Origin: Pseudonectria foliicola
Taxonomy: Eukaryota; Ascomycota; Sordariomycetes; Hypocreales; Nectriaceae
Length of the DNA: 64,000 bases
Reading direction: 5' to 3'
NCBI GenBank assembly: GCA_003693505.1
Contig: QUZD01000057.1
Location: forward strand, 217,034-281,033
In this document: piece after piece, positions 31,862-43,232 of the stretch
Position numbering within the stretch: the first letter of the stretch is position 1
Layout of the letters: each line of letters begins with the position of its first letter
Notes under the pieces: generated by a model
The model's input: only the letters and a program-made list of their open reading frames with translations
Databases searched by the model: none
Told to the model about the DNA's origin: nothing
Program-made: the position numbers and the translations under genes

Positions 31862-32689
31862 ATGAGATTTTTCTTGGTTGCCCTTACCCTGGGACTCACG
31901 TCCCAGGTATTTGCTGCCCCTGAATACTTTGACACCACTGCGATTCCCCTGGGCTCTACCCATGCAGATGCGAGGGCTCCCTTGTTCCCTTACAATGCCA
32001 CGCTGAGTGCGCGACAGGCGGATCTATTCCGTGACCTTGTCGAGTCCATCACTGAAGCCCAGTACGAGTTGGCCAAGGTTTCTGCCAAAACTTCCAAGGA
32101 GTGGGAGAACTCTATTGTACGTCTTCTGTTGTGATGATTCCGGTCGTTTTGTGCTGATACATGGACCAGAGACATTGGGAAGAGGTTGAGGCCCTTTCCA
32201 AGAACCCCAGGAGGCTGAGACTCATTCACTACATCGAGGCACGTTACAGATTTTCGAGTATCATCCAGATCTCCCCTAACTTGAACAGGCGCTGGAAGAG
32301 ATGAAGCTTGCTGCCCTCACTGTAGGAGACCACGACGAGAACGAAAGGCCCGAGGTAGTCAAGGTCTTCAACAGGCTTCTATGGGACAATATTGTGAGCT
32401 TAGTCCCAGTGCACTGAATCAAGCGTGGCATTTCTGACCGTCGACTTCTCAGTTCCTTATCGGCCTGTTAAATGACTCCTACAAGGACGAAGTCGTCCCT
32501 ACGTTCCTGATCGACTACCCAGGCGAGCTAATCGGTGCCTTCATCTACCTCATTTCGTACGACGTGACGGAAGCTCTCGGATACAAGAGACTTGGGGCAG
32601 AGGCTGCTAAGCTTGGTCGCAAGGCGTATGCCCAAACCCCCAAGGACAAGACAAAGGACTCAAAAGTTCCTGCTAAGCAGCAGTCTTGA
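31862..32689 (+). CDS. Small secreted protein, unknown
   Basis: I do not recognise a family. Exons are 31862-32116, 32170-32238, 32289-32393 and 32453-32689, all joined in phase 0, giving 221 residues. Introns 1 and 3 are ordinary GT-AG (53 and 59 bp). Intron 2 (32239-32288, 50 bp) begins GCACGT and ends AACAG, so it appears to be a GC-AG intron; a GT donor four bases later breaks the frame. A signal peptide covers residues 1-18 (ending QVFAAP). The mature part is helical, with no cysteines seen, and one NAT glycosylation site near residue 46; it ends in a Lys-rich tail (KDKTKDSKVPAKQQS). It shares a promoter region with the repetitive secreted protein, which hints at co-regulation. An effector-like or wall-associated role is only a guess. 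Confidence 0.75.
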
Positions 32690-33178
32690 GGGTTTGCGTC
32701 CTAGTGATGAAGGGGATGTTTCATGGGTGGCAGGTGTTCAGGGGTATCTCTCGGCTATGAACGGTGCGCAGCATTTGTCAGATTACAAAGTCGAATGATA
32801 TGCCAGGTGTGCGCAATAAATCGGCTGCCCCCCGGACGATTCCCTTCGGTTGTTGCGAGACATGGCAGGCTTAGACGCGCAAAGATTGGAAGCAATGTAG
32901 TTGGTGCTCAGTCTCGAACTGGGTCTTGTTCTAATTTCTAGATGCCCAAGCCTCCCATGTTCCAGTGCCAAATTCATGACGGAAGCAAAATGGCTCCCAT
33001 CGGTAAACGCCGACCCGCAAAGAACACGATCTGTAAAGAGTATACCTCCATTTTGGAAGACAGAAAGAAAAGGATGCATACCGAGCAATAATCAGGCAAT
33101 ATTCCCACTCAAAAAGTAATTGATGATCGCTTCCATCTATGTAAGGCTGCTCAAAAACTTCAACGCTGCATGCAAGCT
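32690..33178. other. Convergent intergenic region
   Basis: About 0.5 kb between the stops of the small secreted protein and the transporter. It should hold the two 3' UTRs; nothing else is seen. Confidence 0.5.
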
Positions 33179-34842
33179 TTATGCAACAACCAACCATCTC
33201 CACTTCCACTTGAGATACGACCATCTCGCAAGAATGAAGAGTACCGTGCCCAGCACGCACAAAATTCCCAGAAACACGACATACATGGTCGTACCAAACG
33301 AACCGAGCATCTGCGCACTCAGGGGCACGCACAAAAGGCCCCTATAGCGAAGTTAATGTCAGTCCACTTCGTAAACAAGACAAGGGATGGTGGCTGAACT
33401 TACGCAAAACTAGTAACCAAGGAGTTTGTGCCGTAGTAAACGCCAAGCTCGTCCATTTCACACAATCTGGTTATTGTTAGCAACGTACTTGGCCATGTGC
33501 GGAAGCTTGAAGGAGGTCATACTGTACAATGGCGACCGAAGTGACACTCAATATCGCGCCAGTGCTAAACCCCCAAAAGAAGGCAAAGGCGAAGAACATT
33601 GGCGCTGAACTGCCGACATTGAGAAAGAAAGCATAGACGACAATGATGGAGAAGGCCTGGATCAAAGCAACAGCATTGAAGCGTCCGATCCAGTCGGACA
33701 ATGCGCCAATGGCTAGCCGTCCAGCCGCCGAGCCTCTAGGGAGCCGTCAGTTGGAAATGTTTCTCGGGCAATTCGAGCTGTTCTTACCCATTCATGACGG
33801 CGACAATGTTGAAGATGATGTCGCCGTTGAACCCCTGGCTTATGCCCCAAGAGGGCAGCGTCCCCACGACGCCCATGGTGACAAATTGAAACACAGATAG
33901 ACTGGCAGTCAACAAGACAAAGTCGGACTGGCGAAAGCACTTCATGCTGAGCTTGATACGAGCCTCCTTGGTCCCCTGGAATTGCTCTCGAATCATGGCG
34001 TTGCCCATGACAAGAAGAGCCGTGGCAACACCTGCCACCGTTCGTAGAGTCCACGCCCAGCCCAGACGATTCAATGTCTCGCGCAACAGCAGCGACCACA
34101 GTACGCCCCCAATCGCACCGCCTGTGAAGACGAAGCCAGAGGCAATGCCACGCCGACGATCAAAGGCGCGATAGACAGCACCCGTCACGCCAGTCACAAC
34201 GATGCCCGTGCCGGCCCCGCTCAACACGCCCCAGGTTGCGAGCAGCATGCCGAGGTCGAGTGCTGGCTTATGCGAGGAGCCATCGAGGAAGCTCGCGCTG
34301 ACAACACCTATGACAAAGAGGATGGAACCGCCGATTAGCAGCCAGCGGGATCCGTAACGATCATAGACCGGGCCAGCGAAGATCGGCACGCTGAGGGCGA
34401 GAAACACATTGGCAGCAGCAATCCATCCGATATCTCGCGTCGTGAAAGCTTGAAGCTGGTGCTCGGCAAGGTGGGCTTGAAGCAAGCCAATGGCATTGAC
34501 AAGGCCAAAAGTCGCAGTCACAGACGAGAAGCAGCCGAGAAGTAAGAGCCAATCCCGCAGTGGCCAGCGCGTTGAAGCTTCCTTCTCATGCTCTGTACTC
34601 CCCTGTGATGATATCGATGGGCTCCGGCAGGTCGAGTACAGGCTGTCCTCCGATGATATTGACGAGATCGGGCAGGCCAAGCTCTTGTCCTTCACCGACT
34701 GGGAAGTATGAACAATGATCTTCTCAAGTTGAGGCAGAGAGTCTCGACTCTCTTGCCACTCCTTGGTGCAATCCATGTCAGATGCTAGTGTCGACGCTCT
34801 CGAAAATCTTCGTTTGCCGACGATGCTTGATGCCGGCAACAT
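33179..34842 (-). CDS. Major facilitator superfamily transporter, monocarboxylate-porter (MCT/MCH) type
   Basis: This is a 12-span plasma-membrane or vacuolar transporter of the fungal MCH group, whose members include riboflavin and monocarboxylate carriers; the substrate cannot be read here. Minus-strand exons are 34842-33788, 33735-33523, 33466-33404 and 33341-33179, with introns of 52, 56 and 62 bp, giving 497 residues. A cytosolic N-terminus of about 95 residues rich in Ser precedes the first helix (WLLLLGCFSSVTATFGLVNA). The MFS loop-2 motif is seen as GPVYDRYGSRWLL and later GRLAIGALSDWIGRFN. The third donor was chosen at 33522 because it alone keeps the frame into LCEMDELGVYYGTN and the closing helix; a closer GTACGT donor would give a stop. 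It ends with a basic tail (WSYLKWKWRWLVVA). Confidence 0.92.
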
Positions 34843-35383
34843 CTCGGGCAGCCAGGCCAGGTATATTGTCCTCCAAAGCTCATAGGTTCAGGAATGTTAG
34901 CTACGCAACGATGTCTTGTCGATCGCACCCAGCATGTCTGTCTCGTGGAGACATGTGTTGTTCTTGATTCCATGATGGCTGACATGTCGACACTCTTAAC
35001 TTGATGATATAGCAAAAGACCGGAGCCTGCGCCCCTGTTTCTGACACATCTTTAGGTGTCGCCGATTCCGCAGTGAACCTTCGTTGACGGAGGTTCCTGT
35101 GAAGGTGAGCAACCCATTCCGCCTCCATCCGATTAGGTTCCCATACATTCGGTGACGGCGATGAACGCCCAAACGGCTCGAGTTTATATCCGAACAATCA
35201 CACAGAACTCCTCTTCGCTCAAGCTTAAATATTGTTATGTCTCTACTCCCAGCTTCATGCCCCAGACCTTGGTCAGTTTCCCAATTGCGCCCAGGCTGTT
35301 CGTGTACCAATCACATCAAGAAACGCACATATATACAAACACATGAAACGTGACGGCAAGAATCGATTTTCCACAGGAACGCA
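34843..35383. other. Intergenic, transporter upstream region
   Basis: About 0.54 kb holding the transporter promoter and the 3' flank of SWC3, both minus strand. No other feature seen. Confidence 0.5.
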
Positions 35384-36782
35384 TCACACCACGGCTTCGG
35401 TGTCTTTAGCGGCCACCGAATGAATAAGCCGCTGATACCGCGCCTGACTCTGCTGCTCCGGATCGCGTACCGGCCGGAGGGAGTGACTCTCGATAGGAGA
35501 GGTCGCGGATTTGGTCTGTGTCGCCCAAAGTACAGGAGGCTTCGATGATGCTGGCTTCTGTTCCTGGGCTGGCTCAGGCTTGGGCGTTGATCTGTTTGTC
35601 TTTGCCTCGTCCGAGCTAGCACCATCTCTTTCGCCGTCTGCGAGGGCGCGCGGAAGCCTCATAGCCAACAGCACATACTCGGCACGCGTCATGTTGTTCA
35701 TCACATCATCCATGTATCGCCGCACCTCATCCTGTGGTGCTACAGCCCTCGCAAGATTCTCTAAATGCCGGCCAGACGGTGTAAATATTCGGATGGTAAT
35801 TGGCTGGTAATAATCGAGTTTTGGGTCTCCACCATACTCCGAAGTGCTGCCCTTGCGCACGATCAGGAACGAGGCAACAACCTGCTGACCCAAAGGAGTA
35901 GGCAAATATTCAAGTATGCTGAATTTCGGGAAGAGATAACGATCTCCGCTCCCAAAGTCAAACACGACGGCCGAGATATCCGGCTTTGGGGCAGGTGGCG
36001 GGCCTTTGGACCGAAGCGCCTGGGGATTCTGATGCGTTATGGGTTGCGTAGTCGGGGGAGGTCGCACATTCCCGTTCGGCTGTCCATTTGGTATCGGCTG
36101 TTTTACCTGCACAGGGGGTGTGGGCCGGCTCTGGGGAGTCGTCTGCATATCTCGGTGCAGTCGGTCAAGTGACTCTTTGAGATCTGTCGCGTCATTGAAC
36201 CCCGGTCGTCCTTCGGCGATTCGTCGGATTATGTCTTTGATCCGGCGATCTTCCAGGGCGGTCTTGACAAGTAGCACCACCAACGGGTCGCTCCCTGGCG
36301 GCGGTCGTAGTTCGCCCGACTTTTGTTGAGGGTTTGAGGCTAAGACTATGTCCAGTATGGTTCGTACCTCGTCGGCAAAGTACTTGACGGTTCTCCCAGC
36401 TACGAGCAGCCGATCTGCCGACGGCCCCTGCTGGCCTCCTCTACTTCTGTATTCTGCATTTAATTGGTCGATGATTTTTTGAAAGTGAGCCAGTTCTCCC
36501 TCCTTGGCCTGCCCGACAGCGACCCTCTTCATCAGATCACGAAGTTCTGGATCTCCGGATGCCTTTTGAGCGAGCAAGGCAATGACTGGATCATTTGCAG
36601 TGGGCTTGGTCTGAGGTGCTGCGGGGGCCGCATGAGGAGCTAAGGGTGTTGTCGGCTTCACCAGGCCAGTGTGAGGAGTTGTGTGAGAGCTTGTAGGCGG
36701 CCGGGGAGCTACGGAAGTTCCCGACGCGGATACCGGGACTGCCGCAGAAACGCCAGGTGTAGTTGGGAATGGTGTCGGCGCT

Positions 36783-36813
<31 letters not shown>

Positions 36814-37837
36814 GTATTGGATGCAGTGGTGCAGCTGCCGCAGGAGAAGCCCTGGGGGTCGTGGCATTTGGTGTGGCACTGAGTGGCGGATTTGAGGGCA
36901 TTCGAACCGGAGGCGAAGGCGTCGCTGATGGCGGGACCGCTGCTGCGGGCAGTCTAGCCTGAAGACTTGGACTGGCGGAGGAGGTTGTGGCCTTTTGCCC
37001 AGATGGCGATGGAGTAGGCAGCTCCTGGGAAAGCTTGGGTGAGGGTTGAGCCGAAGCTTGACCCGGGCTTTGGGCTACCAGTTTCGCAGTGGTCGGAACA
37101 GGTGTAGCGCTCGCAGAAGATGGAGTTGGAGGAGGAGGCATCGCACCGTTGGGAGGGCCATACTGGAGGATAGGTCGAACAGAAGTCTTTTGCTGTTGCT
37201 GCTGCTGCGGCTGCTGCGGCTGTTGTTGCGGCTGTTGCTGTATAATCGACGGTTGCGTCTTCGATTTCGGCGCCTTGACTACGAACATGGTGGCCTCGAC
37301 AATATGGGGCTCGATGACGATAGTGACGGTGCCGACCTTGGTCATGCTATCCTTGGGCGGGTTCTTGGGGTCCTCATTGAGAACACCCTTTCGCTTGTGA
37401 GGTTTCGTCCAATACTTGTCAAACAGGCCGTCGCTGATCCATTTCTGGCGAGAGCGGGCAAGGGCTTCGGTGAGGACGCCACTGTAGGAGGAACACTTGT
37501 TAGTTGTCAAAGCAAATTTGCAGGGCATCGCGTGCTAGCAGCCCGTTGGCAGCCGAAGCAAAGCACTCTTTAGGCGGAGCGCTTACCTTTCGCCCACAGT
37601 CTGGTATTCCTTTGCCGACAGGTCCTCGGGCTGCGGGGTCTCAACCGTTGGCAGAGGCTGCCCGGGTTGTATCGAAGTCGGCAGAGGTGGTGGCGGCGGC
37701 TCTTCAACTGGGACAGGCGTCGCGGGGGATGTCGAGACAGGCGTGGCAGAACGCTCTCGGGGTGTCACATTGCGCCTCTTGGCGACATGTTCGGCGCGCG
37801 CAGCGGCCCTTGCCGGTAGCTTGCGTTTCTTCTCCAT
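35384..37837 (-). CDS. SWC3: SWR1-complex protein 3 homologue
   Basis: Swc3 is a subunit of the SWR1 remodeller, which replaces H2A with H2A.Z in nucleosomes. Minus-strand exons are 37837-37587 and 37481-35384 (105 bp intron, phase 2), giving 782 residues. The N-terminus is basic (MEKKRKLPARAAARAEHVAKRR), and the fungal Swc3 core runs through QPEDLSAKEYQTVGESGVL, SRQKWISDGLFDKYWTKP and KRKGVLNEDPKNPPKDSM, ending in a short beta-rich segment (VGTVTIVIEPHIVEATMFVVK). Residues about 180-420 are Gln-, Pro-, Ala- and Ser-rich and disordered, including a poly-Gln tract and a poly-Ala run. Two helical repeats (DPVIALLAQKASGDPELRDLMKRVA and DPLVVLLVKTALEDRRIKDII starts) and a C-terminal domain around DISAVVFDFGSGDRYLFPK follow. 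Assignment rests on recognised core sequence. Confidence 0.85.
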
Positions 37838-39032
37838 CGCGTGAAGGCGTCGGGGGCAGCGTGTAGTGGAGGAGATGACACGGCGGCCTAGCAGGAGCAG
37901 CGCATCATAAGAAGGCCATTCAGGAACGCGTTGTCGGAAGGCAGTCGGGGCTCGGAGCCGTGAGAGGCCGTGCGGTTGGTATCGCTGCCTTTGGTGCGGT
38001 CGAGTAGAAACGAACTATGGGGAATGCGGATGCCAGACGTTGCGAGATGGAGGCGGAAGATGGAGAAGCCAGTTGCGAGGTAAGAGGTAAGAGGTACGAG
38101 GTGCGAGGTGCGAGGTGCGAGTTGAGATACGAGTTGAGGTCGGGAACGGATCAACGCTGCGCTTGGAAGTGGAAGCGGAAGAGGAAGCGCGACAGGCGGC
38201 CTGCTCTCAAGCCACACCTCAGCCAGATGGAGCCTGGACCGTTGCTTACAGGGTTCTATGGGCGCTATGATTGGAAGATGTTGGGCAGGCCGGGGAAGGC
38301 GGAGAGACCCGATTAGCGCTTGTAGCGTCCATCTCCACTGATTGATTGTACTGTAGGGATTGCGTGTGCCCTGGACGGAGCCCTTAAAGGACTACGGGCA
38401 GCAGCTGCACCTCAGCTTCACCCCGCTGACAAATGACGCGGGCTGGCTGTAGCAGTGTACCGGTGCCAGTATCCATGTACTGTACAATCCCAAGGTATAC
38501 AGGCCGTGAGACTGCAGCACGGCACGTGTGGAGATGGTCTCGCCAGTGGTCCCTCCATCTCACTTGGACACCTTCACCTTGTTGCAAAGTGCCGTCGCCT
38601 GTGCGAGGATTATCCATTTGCTGGCTCGAGCATGCCCGAACCGAATGGAGGCTCTTCCTCCATGCTTTTGCGCGCTATTCAAGGCCGATCCCACGCAGCT
38701 AGGGGCGTGGGTCCACTCTTCAACAGCCGCACAGAGATGCAAGCCCTATCTCATGTACATGGCAGCCGCCTGAAGTTCCGCCTTGGTCAAAGTCTCCCAG
38801 ATAGGGCAGAAGTGCCACGCGTGCCTTGTCTAGCGCGCGGTACGCCTGATTCAACCTCAGGCCCTGGGAGGCCCAAACAATGTCCAGCCCGTGAGACCTG
38901 GCTGAGACATATCCAGTTGGCTGCGTTGCTTGCTGAAGCCGTCTGGACTGTTGTGCTACCTCTGGTCCTTGTAACCCTTGTCACGGTCAGCCTCGCAGCC
39001 TGGAAGCCCCAACGTGGCCCAGCCTCGCCCCC
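37838..39032. other. Divergent intergenic region, SWC3 to ABHD12-like gene
   Basis: About 1.2 kb. It holds a heptamer array near the SWC3 start and, at about 38883-38990 plus strand, an open frame with a strong membrane-helix character (EAVWTVVLPLVLVTLVTV) that may be the displaced N-terminus of the downstream hydrolase. Confidence 0.5.
38078..38126. repeat. 7-bp tandem repeat (AGGTAAG/AGGTGCG)
   Basis: About seven heptamer units grade from AGGTAAG to AGGTGCG, some 240-290 bp upstream of the SWC3 ATG. Several units read like splice-donor sequence on the plus strand, but no exon is visible there. Confidence 0.75.
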
Positions 39033-40521
39033 ATGGCAGTGCCACTCCATCCGGTGCTACGAACTGCCGCCTTGGCCGTAGTAGCACCTCTAGGCCTTTA
39101 TTGCATCTTTCTTGGGCTTGCCGTCACTCCATTTTTCCAGAGACAGTGAATATGCATTCCCCAATGCCCTGGCTGCTCGCGGTGTCTGACATGAGCCAAA
39201 CAGCTTTGTATATGCTCACAAAATCCATACTCTCGTGTGGGCCGACCTGGATAAGCCTGAACGATGGGGCTTTGCAAGTTCGTACCGTGTTCCCATTTTC
39301 TTGGTCTTTCCATCCGTCTGACTTAATCCGCGTCAAGATAATCAAGTCACTCCTTTTTCTTTGCAAACGTCTGATGGGGAGACCTTGTACGCTTGGCACA
39401 TCCTTCCACTACCGCTATATTTACAAAATGAGGCCGCTGTCGTTGCACAGCCTTCTGGGTTCTCGCCAGAATTTACCAAGACGGAGTCTTTTCGTCTATT
39501 GCAGCAGGACCCTGAGTCGCGGCTAGTTCTCTACTGTAGGTTGGGGAGTCTCCCTAACATTACAAACCCAATTATGTTAACCGTCTCCTCATAACTAGTT
39601 CACGGGGTAGGCTCTGCTCCTGCTCCCAGCTTGGATCTATTCATTAGCTTATTGGCTAACGTCCGCAGAACGCAGGCCATGTTGCGCAAGGATTTCGTCC
39701 AGACAGCTACCATGCCTTGACGGATACGTCTTCCTACCATGTTGTCGCCATTGACTATAGAGGATTTGGTCACTCCACTGGCGTGCCCTCTGAAGCAGGC
39801 ATTATACAGGATGCTGCGACCGTGGTGGAATGGGCAATCAACACCGCAGGCATACCCTCAAGCCGCATTGTCCTGCTGGGCCAGAGCCTGGGAACGGCCG
39901 TTGTTACTGGTGTGGCCGAGAAGTACGCTCTTCAGGGAGTGGAGTTTGCTGGAATCACACTCGTTGCAGGATTCAGCGATTTGACCTCGCTCCTGGTTGA
40001 GTATCGGATCGCGGGCTTGTTCCCAGTGCTCGGTCCAGTGCGCTCTCTTCCATGGCTGGTGCGTTACTTGAACCGTTTCGTGGTGGACAAATGGCATTCG
40101 GCCAACCGTCTGGCGAATATTGTACGGAATACCAGAAGCCGGCTGAGGCTCAATCTCATCCATGCCAGGAACGACAAGGACATACCTTGTACTGAAGATG
40201 ACAAGTTGTTTCATGCCGCGGCGAACGAAACGGTCGCCATTTTCGACGACAAGGAGTTTGAGGCTTGGAAAGAGCAGCGTACCATCCGCAAGGGCAGCGA
40301 TGCATTCGTGACGACTTGGACGGCCGAGCCCAACATTGTTATCCGCCAGGAGTTGTTCCCTTATGGAGGTAAGTCGTTCTCACCGGGGTTTTCTTTTTCC
40401 TTCTTTTTGAGCATTTGCTGACCATAGTGTAGGACACAACGACATTATGGGTTACGCACCAGTTGCGCTGGCCATAATGAGATCTTTTGATCTACACGGG
40501 ACTACCTACACGGAGGGCTAG
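39033..40521 (+). CDS. ABHD12-like membrane alpha/beta hydrolase
   Basis: This is a serine hydrolase of the ABHD12/BEM46-like group, probably a lipase or lysophospholipase on an internal membrane. Exons are 39033-39145, 39204-39277, 39338-39535, 39599-39606, 39669-40368 and 40433-40521, giving 393 residues from this ATG. Exon 4 is an 8-nt microexon that completes LYFHGNAGHVAQGF; without it the frame is lost. The catalytic set is complete: oxyanion HGNAGH, nucleophile in LLGQSLGTAV, acid in HARNDKDIP and base in GGHNDI. One membrane helix lies at the N-terminus (VVAPLGLYCIFLGLAVTPFF). A second helix is encoded just upstream in another frame, so the true start may be further 5' through an unseen intron (for example 39014-39081) or a frameshift. 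Core exons are well supported; the start is not. Confidence 0.8.
39599..39606 (+). other. Predicted 8-nt microexon
   Basis: TTCACGGG is flanked by CTAG and GTAGGC and supplies the Phe-His-Gly of the conserved LYFHGNAGH motif in the ABHD12-like hydrolase. Flanking introns are 63 and 62 bp. Confidence 0.75.
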
Positions 40522-41096
40522 TATAGTACGATTTTAATACATGCATTGATTAAATTGCCATTCGAATGTGGCGAGAAAGTCTAGAAACAATATTCTCGAT
40601 GGAAAGCACAATTTGTCATTATTAAAGAGGTGGCATCAGTACTAGAGACAGGTTGGTGATTACGGCGTGGTATTTGCTTGCAAAGTCAATGTTCGGCCGC
40701 CATTAGGTAATGAATAAACATTCGATAATGCGTGATCCATCTCCGAAACCATGGTGAGCTGTAGCAATTAGCATGTATAAAACCACAGCCGACCCCGGTT
40801 ATAGATTTATTGTCGCTAGCACAATTTACGACCTGAGGTAGCAGTGTTGACAAATATCCGCAGTCTTCTAGCAGCCCAGCTCAGCCGTTACCTGTCCGCC
40901 ACTAACAATAATCTTGACACTAATACACAACAGCCCCGCCACCACTCAAACGGCTTCGCTACCCCACCAAGTAGATCACACTGACACTGGCTACTGTGTC
41001 GCATTGCATCACGCATTCATCTTTTCTCTCCTTCTCCTCCTCCACGCCCAAACTTAGGCCCCTCTCTTCCGCTACTACGCAACACTGCAGCCCAAG
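40522..41096. other. Intergenic upstream of NMT1
   Basis: About 0.58 kb with the 3' flank of the hydrolase and the NMT1 promoter. The 60 bp before the NMT1 ATG are CT-rich. No TATA box is evident. Confidence 0.5.
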
Positions 41097-42918
41097 ATGC
41101 CGGCCGAGGAATCGAAACCAGTCGAGCCCGTCGTCGACGAGGTGGACGCCAAGCTCAAGGGAAAGCAGGTCGAGGTTGACGACTCCGACTCCGGCTCCGA
41201 CGATGACCACGAAGATTCGCAGCCAGCCGCCGCCGAAGCTGCCGCAGACGCTGATTCCAGCAACAAGAAGAAGAATAAGAAGAAGTCGAAGCGCTCCAAG
41301 GCCAAGGAGCTGCTGACGGGCAAGCCGTCCGACCCGGAGGCAGAGCTGAAAAAGGCCATCGGTAACCTGACCTCACAGCAGCTCCACGAGCTCATGGCAC
41401 TCAACCCCAGCCTCGCGGAGGAGGTCAAGCACGCGAGCGGCAACGACAACCCCTCCGCCGACGAGGCGGCTACCCAACTTCGTCGAATGAACCTCCAGGA
41501 CATCATGACTGGCCTGGCGGCGGGCGGCAAGAATGCCAAGGACATGGGCTCGTACAAGTTTTGGCAGACGCAGCCAGTGCCCAAGTTTGGCGAGGGCGAA
41601 GGTGAGGTCGAAGAGGGCCCGCTGCGCATCCAGACCATTGAGGAGGTGCCCAAGGAACCCTCGCCTCTTGTTGCGGGTTTCGAGTGGGTAACAATGGATT
41701 TGACCAACGACGACGAGATCAAGGAGGTCTATGAGTTGCTCAACGGCCACTATGTGGAGGACGACGAGGCAATGTTCCGCTTCAACTACTCCCCGTCCAT
41801 GCTACGATGGTATGTTGGTTTCCTGTTCCAGCACGATGGGGCGTAATATAGCTAACACTCTGCAGGGCGATGATGGCCCCCGGTTGGAAGAAGGACTACC
41901 ACGTAGGTGTCCGCGCCACGCAATCCCGCAAGCTCGTAGCTTTCATCTCGGCTGTTCCAGTAAACCTGCGCGTGCGTGACAAGCACATTATGTGTTCCGA
42001 GGTCAACTTTCTTTCGATCCACAAGAAGCTACGAGGCAAGCGACTCACGCCCGTCCTCATCAAGGAAATCACCCGCCGCAGTAACCTCAACGGCATCTGG
42101 CAAGGCCTGTACACAGCTGGTGTCGTCCTCCCCAAGCCCGTCAGCACCTGCCGCTACTTCCACCGTGCCATCAACTGGCAGAAGCTCTATGAGTGCGGCT
42201 TCAGCCCGCTCCCTCCCAACAGCAAGCCCCAGTACCAGGTCCGCAAGTACGCGTTGCCCGACAGGACCTCCACACGTGGACTGCGTCCCATGGAGGAGAA
42301 GGACATTGATGCCGTCATGGACCTGCACAAACGTTATACGGCCAGGTACGACATGGTGCCCGCGCTTAACCGCGAGGAAGTTTACCACTGGGTTCTTCCC
42401 AAGGTTGAGAAGAGTGGTGAGCAGGTCGTCTGGACCTATGTCGTTGAGGTATGTGGGGAGACAACATATGCCCTTCTTTTTTCCGCTCATGAAACAGTAC
42501 TGACACGGTTGATATGTAGGACAACGGCAAGATTACGGACTTCTTCTCCTTCTACAACATTGAATCGTCAGTCATCGGCAACAGCAAGCACAACGTCATC
42601 CGTGTTGCGTACCTGTTCTACTACGGTACCGAGGTTGGCCTCCAGCAGCCTCACGACCGCCCAGCTCTCAAGGCTCGCCTCAACGACCTGATTCACGATG
42701 CTCTCATTGTTGCCAAGCAATACAAGTTTGACGTCTTCAATGCCTTGTCGCTCATGGACAACGGACTTTTCCTGCAGCAGCAAAAGTTTGGTGGTGGCGA
42801 CGGACAGCTGCACTACTACCTTTTCAACTACCGGGTCAACCCCATCGCCGGCGGCGTGGATAAGAAGAACCAGCTGGACGAAGAGGGACTTAGTGGTATT
42901 GGAACAGTGATGCCTTAA
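41097..42918 (+). CDS. NMT1: Glycylpeptide N-tetradecanoyltransferase (N-myristoyltransferase)
   Basis: NMT transfers myristate from myristoyl-CoA to the N-terminal Gly of proteins and is essential in fungi. Exons are 41097-41809, 41866-42448 and 42520-42918 (introns 56 and 71 bp), giving 564 residues. The first 110 residues are a disordered, acidic then Lys-rich extension (NKKKNKKKSKRSKAKELL), typical of ribosome-associating NMT N-termini. The catalytic fold begins near YKFWQTQPVPKF; signature blocks include EVNFLSIHKKLRGKRLTPVL (the canonical NMT motif), NLNGIWQGLYTAGVVLP, YFHRAINWQKLYECGF and DFFSFYNIESSVIGN. The chain ends LSGIGTVMP; the C-terminal carboxylate is the catalytic base in this family. 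RTC5 in this window begins MGQNIS, a plausible substrate. Confidence 0.97.
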
Positions 42919-43232
42919 GTGCGCCATATGTAGCATATCAAGATACTTGCGAGGTGGAGAGCATAAGTGCAAATTGATAGATCTACAAGGTCCATCCTTG
43001 TACATCTACCTAGGTAGCCAGCGAGCGAGCGAGCAGGACACTGCGACGATGAGACGTAGGATTTGGAAATGATACCTAGCTTATGTGTATGCAAAATCAT
43101 TACGAGAAAAAGTTATCCGCTGAAAGTTCACCACGGCGGTTCCGTGAGGGTTCGGAACCCAACAATCCACCAATCCCACCCCACGCCTCGTCACGACACA
43201 AGGTCATGACATTGGCGTAAAACATGAAACCT
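42919..43232. other. Convergent intergenic region, NMT1 to hydrolase
   Basis: About 0.3 kb between two stop codons, with short CCTAGGTAG and GCGA-type repeats near 43005-43030. Nothing else is seen. Confidence 0.5.

Noticed and set aside
33404..33489. GTACGT donor at 33488 for the transporter gene
   Set aside because: It leads to an in-frame TGA in the next exon; the donor at 33522 keeps the family-typical sequence.
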